NCBI GenBank assembly: GCA_037349315.1
Contig: JBAIAC010000033.1
Span: 18,122,001 to 18,186,000, forward strand
Reading direction: 5' to 3'
DNA from: Chelydra serpentina
Lineage: Eukaryota; Chordata; Testudines; Chelydridae
Length of the DNA stretch: 64,000 nucleotides
Below, piece by piece: positions 60,386 through 64,000 of the stretch. Within the stretch, counting starts at the first letter, position 1. Each line of letters opens with the position of its first letter. Both the position numbers and the translations under genes were made by a program. The notes beneath the pieces are model-generated. The model searched no databases, had not been told where the DNA came from, and was given only the letters and a program-made list of their open reading frames with translations.

Positions 60386-61424
60386 AATATTACGTATGCT
60401 TCTTTATGCAGTTCTGCAACTGCAACTCTGGCCAGGCCAACAATCCCACTGCTGTTCCTGTGTCTAGCATCTTTCTAGACGAGCATGTCAATCAGGCTGA
60501 AGAGCACAGTGAGTTTGCATCTGCATACTATAAATGCAGGAATGAAGGCAGAGGAGACATTCGTTATTTTTGTTTGGGGCATCAGTCAGTGCTTGAACCT
60601 AGGTCTTCAGAAATTAAAGGCTAGTGCATTAACCAATCTCTCTCTCTCTCCCTCTTAATCTTTTTCAATTTCATGGAACTGGTAAATGGTTATTAGGTAA
60701 TTTAAAAGATCATATGGGGCCTTTAAAGAATGGCTTTTAATCTACCTATTAAGTTAGAATCTAATTTTATCTCAACTGGCTTTTTACAATGTCACACTAT
60801 TCCTGAGGGATTCCAGATTCACTGTAATGATCTGAATAAATATATATGTTTTCCACCATATATGCCACGCCATTATTTGCACTTCTGGTAAAGGGGTGGA
60901 ATGGACAAATTCCTGATTAGCACAATTTTAATCAAAGTAACCTGAGCCATCTTCATTGTCATTCTCCATCAGTTGGTTACCACAAGGCACCCATACGTCT
61001 CACCATCCAGAGGCAGCCTGGAGTCCCAATACATTTGTTTATTTTAACTGTGATTCGTGATTCCTACAATGGCACTCAGGGAATGTGCAACAAGTGCTGG
61101 AGAAAAAGAGGAAGTTATTAATATTTATTAACAGCGGTAATGTGCTCAGTGTTGTACAAGATCCCAATAAAGGCCCTGATTCGTTCGCTATATGCATGAG
61201 TTTTGTCCCAACTCAATGGCACTAATCCAGTGCATAATGTCAAGCACATGCCTAAGAATTCACAGGATCGGGGTCAAACGCTGCTTCTGTCCTGTGCAGT
61301 GAACAACCCAAAAACTTGTGCCTAGGATACAACACAAAAGCTTTTCTGAGAGCTGTATATTTGTCATGATTATCAGGAATTGTAGGTCCCGTGACTGTTT
61401 TGACAAAATTTATAATGACAACAA

Positions 61425-61560
61425 TAGTACTGTGTACTTACATAGTGTCTTTCCTCTGAGGAACTCAAAATGCTTTGCAAACATTAGTCCTTTAGTGCTC
61501 CTGTGAAGTAGGTAAGCATTGTTATTTCCATTTTAGCAGTGAGTGCAGTGAAGAACAGAA
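61425..61560. repeat. Possible MIR/L2-related remnant
   Basis: ATGCTTTGCAAACATTAGTCC, then GTGAAGTAGGTAAGCATTG and TTATTTCCATTTTAGCAG, resembles a common ancient SINE/LINE tail (GTAGGTA...ATTATTTCCATTTTAC). No clear ends. Confidence 0.35.
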
Positions 61561-61673
61561 CAACAAGAACAACTAGCAGAGGTTTTTAAAATGTTTTGCC
61601 CCTTCTACAAAGGCCAGCGTACCTGGAATGATTTGTTATCCATTCCCCCAATGTCTGTCTTTTTTTTCTCCAG

Positions 61674-61899
61674 CTGTTATTCCCCAGGAAAAGGTGATTG
61701 GTTCTAACTTTGCCAGAAGAAAAGGTGCTGATGAGTTTGTAACACAAGCCATGCCTTTTAGGACTGAAATGAGAGAAATGCAGCAGCAGAAGAAAAATCA
61801 TGAACCTTCAAGTTCACATACCTTCAAGTGTCTTTCTTCCTCATTCATTTACCAGTGTAAATATGCATATTGTAATCTCACACTTAAATCCTTTATACG
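61674..61899 (+). CDS. Candidate coding exon, unidentified gene
   Basis: A T-rich polypyrimidine tract and AG (61653-61673) precede 226 bases that stay open in one frame. They end at a strong donor (ACG|GTAAGC). The reading contains QEKVIGSNFARRKGADEF, VTQAMPFRTEM and a Gln/Lys-rich REMQQQKK stretch. The exon would start with two bases completing a codon and end with CG of a split codon. I do not recognise the protein. Reasons for doubt: a 75-codon open frame can occur by chance, the second half (CLSSSF...SFI) looks less protein-like, and no homologue could be checked. The open frame also extends upstream to an ATG at 61628. Confidence 0.33.
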
Positions 61900-61974
61900 G
61901 TAAGCAATAGCTTTCTGAAACCGACTTTCACCACCACTCTCTTAGGCAATGCTCATTGAAACATGTGTCCGCAG

Positions 61975-62059
61975 ATACTTCAAAATGTCCAGGTGGAACT
62001 GTGCACAGTATGACCGGGATGCCAGGCAGATTTTACATCTCTTCCTTCATTTTAAGACC
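61975..62059 (+). CDS. Candidate next exon, phase-compatible
   Basis: AG at 61973-61974 and a strong donor (GACC|GTGAGT) bound 85 bases. The first base completes the CG left by the exon at 61674-61899, giving CGA (Arg), and the next 28 codons are open (FKMSRWNCAQYDRDARQI in the middle). The implied intron is only 75 bp, near the lower limit for vertebrates, and its polypyrimidine tract is weak. The phase match is the main support. Confidence 0.25.
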
Positions 62060-62186
62060 GTGAGTTTGCAATTTTATGATCTGCTACTAAATGACGCAGA
62101 AAGTTTCCAACTTACTGTTTGATCATCATGTACACCCAGAAAGAAACCTCTCAAATGTTCAGTTTTAAATAGTGCCTTAAAAACCC

Positions 62187-62432
62187 CAGTAGCGTAGCCG
62201 GGGGGGAGCGGCTGCTCCCCCTTGAGCAGAAGCGGTGGAAGCGACGCCTTTTTTTAGCAGCACTAAAAAAAGGCGCCGCTTCTCTTACACTCACCCGGCA
62301 GCGCTCCGGGTCTTCGGCGGCATTTCGGCGGCAGGTACCACCGAAGACCCGGAGCGCCGCCGGGTAAGTACAGGGGGAGGCGCCTTTTTATAGCGCCGCT
62401 CCCCCTGCGCGCCGGACCTGGCTGCGCTACTG
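62187..62432. mobile_element. hAT-type MITE, 246 bp, GC-rich
   Basis: The ends CAGTAGCGTAGCC and, inverted, CAGTAGCGCAGCC match at 12 of 13. The perfect octamer aaaaaccc flanks both sides (62179-62186 and 62433-62440). The interior consists largely of inverted CpG-rich blocks (CTCCGGGTCTTCGG against CCGAAGACCCGGAG; AAAAAGGCGCCGC and its partners). No coding capacity. Confidence 0.92.
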
Positions 62433-62440
62433 AAAAACCC

Positions 62441-63475
62441 AACCTTTGAGGTTAGAACACATGGTATCTCTGGAAGAATTTGAATTGTTTATAATTATTT
62501 CTCTACTCTAACTTGGTTTTAAAAAGCATTACCTGGTGCTAGTTGAGCGGAGGACCTCAGAAGACTGAGTTAACAGCTGGAAGTGTTGTGTCAGTAGCTA
62601 GCAAATACCCTTTCTACCCAGGAGAGACTAAAGAGCATCAATTCGGAAGGTTGCATCTAAGCAGTTTCTAATGAGTACACAAAAACAGTCTGAAAGTGAA
62701 CTGCAGATTCAGAGTATTTGTAATAAGATCTAAAGATTTTGAGCTTAGATCTCTGTTCAAAACCAGGTAGCACCAGTAATGACTGAAACCTATTACACAA
62801 GCTGTATAAAAAACTTTTGAAACCCTCCACGAAATTACTCACAATTCAAGGATGTTATGACTTCAAAAATGGGCTCAATTTTGCTAAATTTCTTTTTTTT
62901 AAATGAAGTCAATTTTCAGTGAAAATGGGCCCATTCTCTGAACAAAACCAGCTTTCACATCATGACATGCAATAGTTAACTTTTCACATGGGTTTTTGAT
63001 GTGAAAATAGCAATTTCATCAAATTTGCAAAAGAGGTGGATTTTGAAGGTGCAAAACTCACACAAAACAAAATAGCTAAAATACTCATGAGGAATTCTGT
63101 GACTTGTGCAGTGTGAATTGTACACAGTTCAGGCTGTTAGCACTGGTTGGTGGTTTGGCCTATGGGGAGTGAATTTGTATCCTCAGTCCAGCTCCTAGAG
63201 GAAAGGTCTGTGTCACTGAAACCACCACTACATTTAACACACAGCTGAGAGCCTTAGCAGAAATACTAGAGAATGGATGAGTCAGATTAGTTCAGTTTCC
63301 ACCTCAGTCCCAGTGGGAATCCTCCTAGGTTAGTGTGGATGCACATTGGCAGGATGGGGAAGGCGCAAAGCAACAACTTATTGCGCTGCTACCCATGCAA
63401 TACTTGATCTGTGGAGAAAGAGAGAGCTTCTTTTGCCAGGACATTCAGTTTGGTACCATTCAGATACACTAAGGT
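62441..63475. other. Unique stretch, no gene seen
   Basis: Short frames only. Confidence 0.4.
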
Positions 63476-63562
63476 GGTTCCAATCCAGCAAAACACTTTA
63501 GCACATACAGTAAGCATGTGAGTGACTTTAATATTAAACACACATTTTGCTGGGTTAGGGCC
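63476..63562. mobile_element. Small TIR element (GGTTCCAATCCAGCAAAA type)
   Basis: The left end GGTTCCAATCCAGCAAAACA pairs with the inverse of the right end (TTTTGCTGGGTTAGGGCC), with GCACATAC and GCATGTGAG blocks inside. The boundaries are approximate. No matching target duplication was found. Confidence 0.55.
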
Positions 63563-63679
63563 TAAATTTGCATCAATTAATAAATAGCCATTAAAATGCC
63601 AACAAAATAAATATTTATACTTTTGAGGTGTGTGTTTCTAAAATGCCTGCATGAAATTACATATGCAAAATGTAGTATT

Positions 63680-63925
63680 ATTATTCATATCATGGTAGCA
63701 TCTAGATACTCCCACCACAAATACATAGTAGGAAACAGTCCTTGCATGAATTGCTTACGATCTAAAATGGCAACAGAGAAAATGTGACATAGCAAACAGG
63801 CAGAGAGTGGTAAAGTGATTTGACTAAAATCACATATCAGGTCTGTAGCAGAGCCAGGATTAGAATACAGCTCTCCTGACTCCCTGAGCAGTGCACTACC
63901 CACTGGGCCATGTTGCCTCCCATGT
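63680..63925 (-). mobile_element. MIR-like SINE, minus strand
   Basis: Inverted, it reads from a tRNA-like head (GGCCCAGTGGGTAGTGCACT, then TCCTGGCTCTGCTACAG) through the TAGTCAAATCACTTTACC core to an L2-like tail (GATCGTAAGCAATTCATGCA, then TACCATGATATGAATAATAA). The three parts are in the order expected of a near full-length copy. Confidence 0.7.
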
Positions 63926-64000
63926 GTACCTCATTTGTTCCTGTAGTTATCCTGGTAATACAGGTAACAGTACATGCAAAGTTGAGGAAATCAGAATGCA

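Noticed and set aside
60319..60624. 101-codon open frame with Cys-rich start
   Set aside because: It begins in the tail of a MIR-like SINE. The end resembles a reversed tRNA-like head (near 60590-60640) rather than a protein, and I could not confirm either.
1..64000. CRISPR array or prokaryotic defence system
   Set aside because: Repeats present are dispersed transposons and microsatellites. There are no regularly spaced identical repeats with unique spacers, and no prokaryotic gene organisation.

Overview
This window looks like vertebrate, most likely turtle (Testudines, probably Cryptodira), intergenic or intronic DNA. The basis is a mix of repeats: 5'-truncated CR1 LINEs ending in ATTCTATG-type repeats; a tRNA-derived SINE at 35892-36075 whose 3' tail is almost identical to the CR1 tail in the same window (about 5 differences in 81 bases), the arrangement known for the tortoise Pol III SINE; old L2, L3-like and MIR-like relics; and many non-autonomous hAT, PIF/Harbinger-like and Tigger-like DNA transposons. 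There are no bacterial operons, no rRNA, no functional tRNA and no CRISPR array. No complete host gene was found. The only host-gene candidates are a weakly supported pair of exons at 61674-62059 and a broken thioredoxin-domain fragment resembling TXNDC5 at 30610-30818.

Layout. 0-7.9 kb: an old TAGAGC-type DNA transposon, a short CR1 relic (2448-3015), TG microsatellites and long unique AT-rich stretches. 7.9-10.9 kb: an L2 scrap, a probable solo LTR and a decayed CR1. 14-18.6 kb: a minus-strand LINE relic, small inverted-repeat elements and the youngest CR1 (16640-18638), whose reverse transcriptase is open except for one frameshift. 21.4-27.1 kb: a solo LTR and a CR1 split by a 758-bp TA-flanked Tigger-like element. 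27.1-28.7 kb: three adjacent hAT-type elements. 30.2-37.7 kb: CR1 minus-strand tail, TXNDC5-like fragment and two L2 LINEs, each split by a solo LTR (one also carries the SINE). 39.8-41.6 kb: an L3-like LINE split by a 784-bp hAT element. 42-47.4 kb: several TIR elements, including a hAT nested inside a Harbinger-like element. 51-63.9 kb: small hAT and palindromic elements, a solo LTR, MIR-like SINEs and the candidate exons.

Terminal inverted repeats and target-site duplications (TSDs) were read directly. Six hAT-type elements have perfect 8-bp duplications and two more have 7 of 8. Six elements of 70-72 bp with GGG-type ends, nearly whole-length palindromes, are scattered across the window; several are flanked by 3-bp duplications. 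The nesting gives a relative order: L2 and L3-like LINEs are oldest, LTRs, SINE and hAT elements came later, and at least one CR1 predates a Tigger-like insertion.
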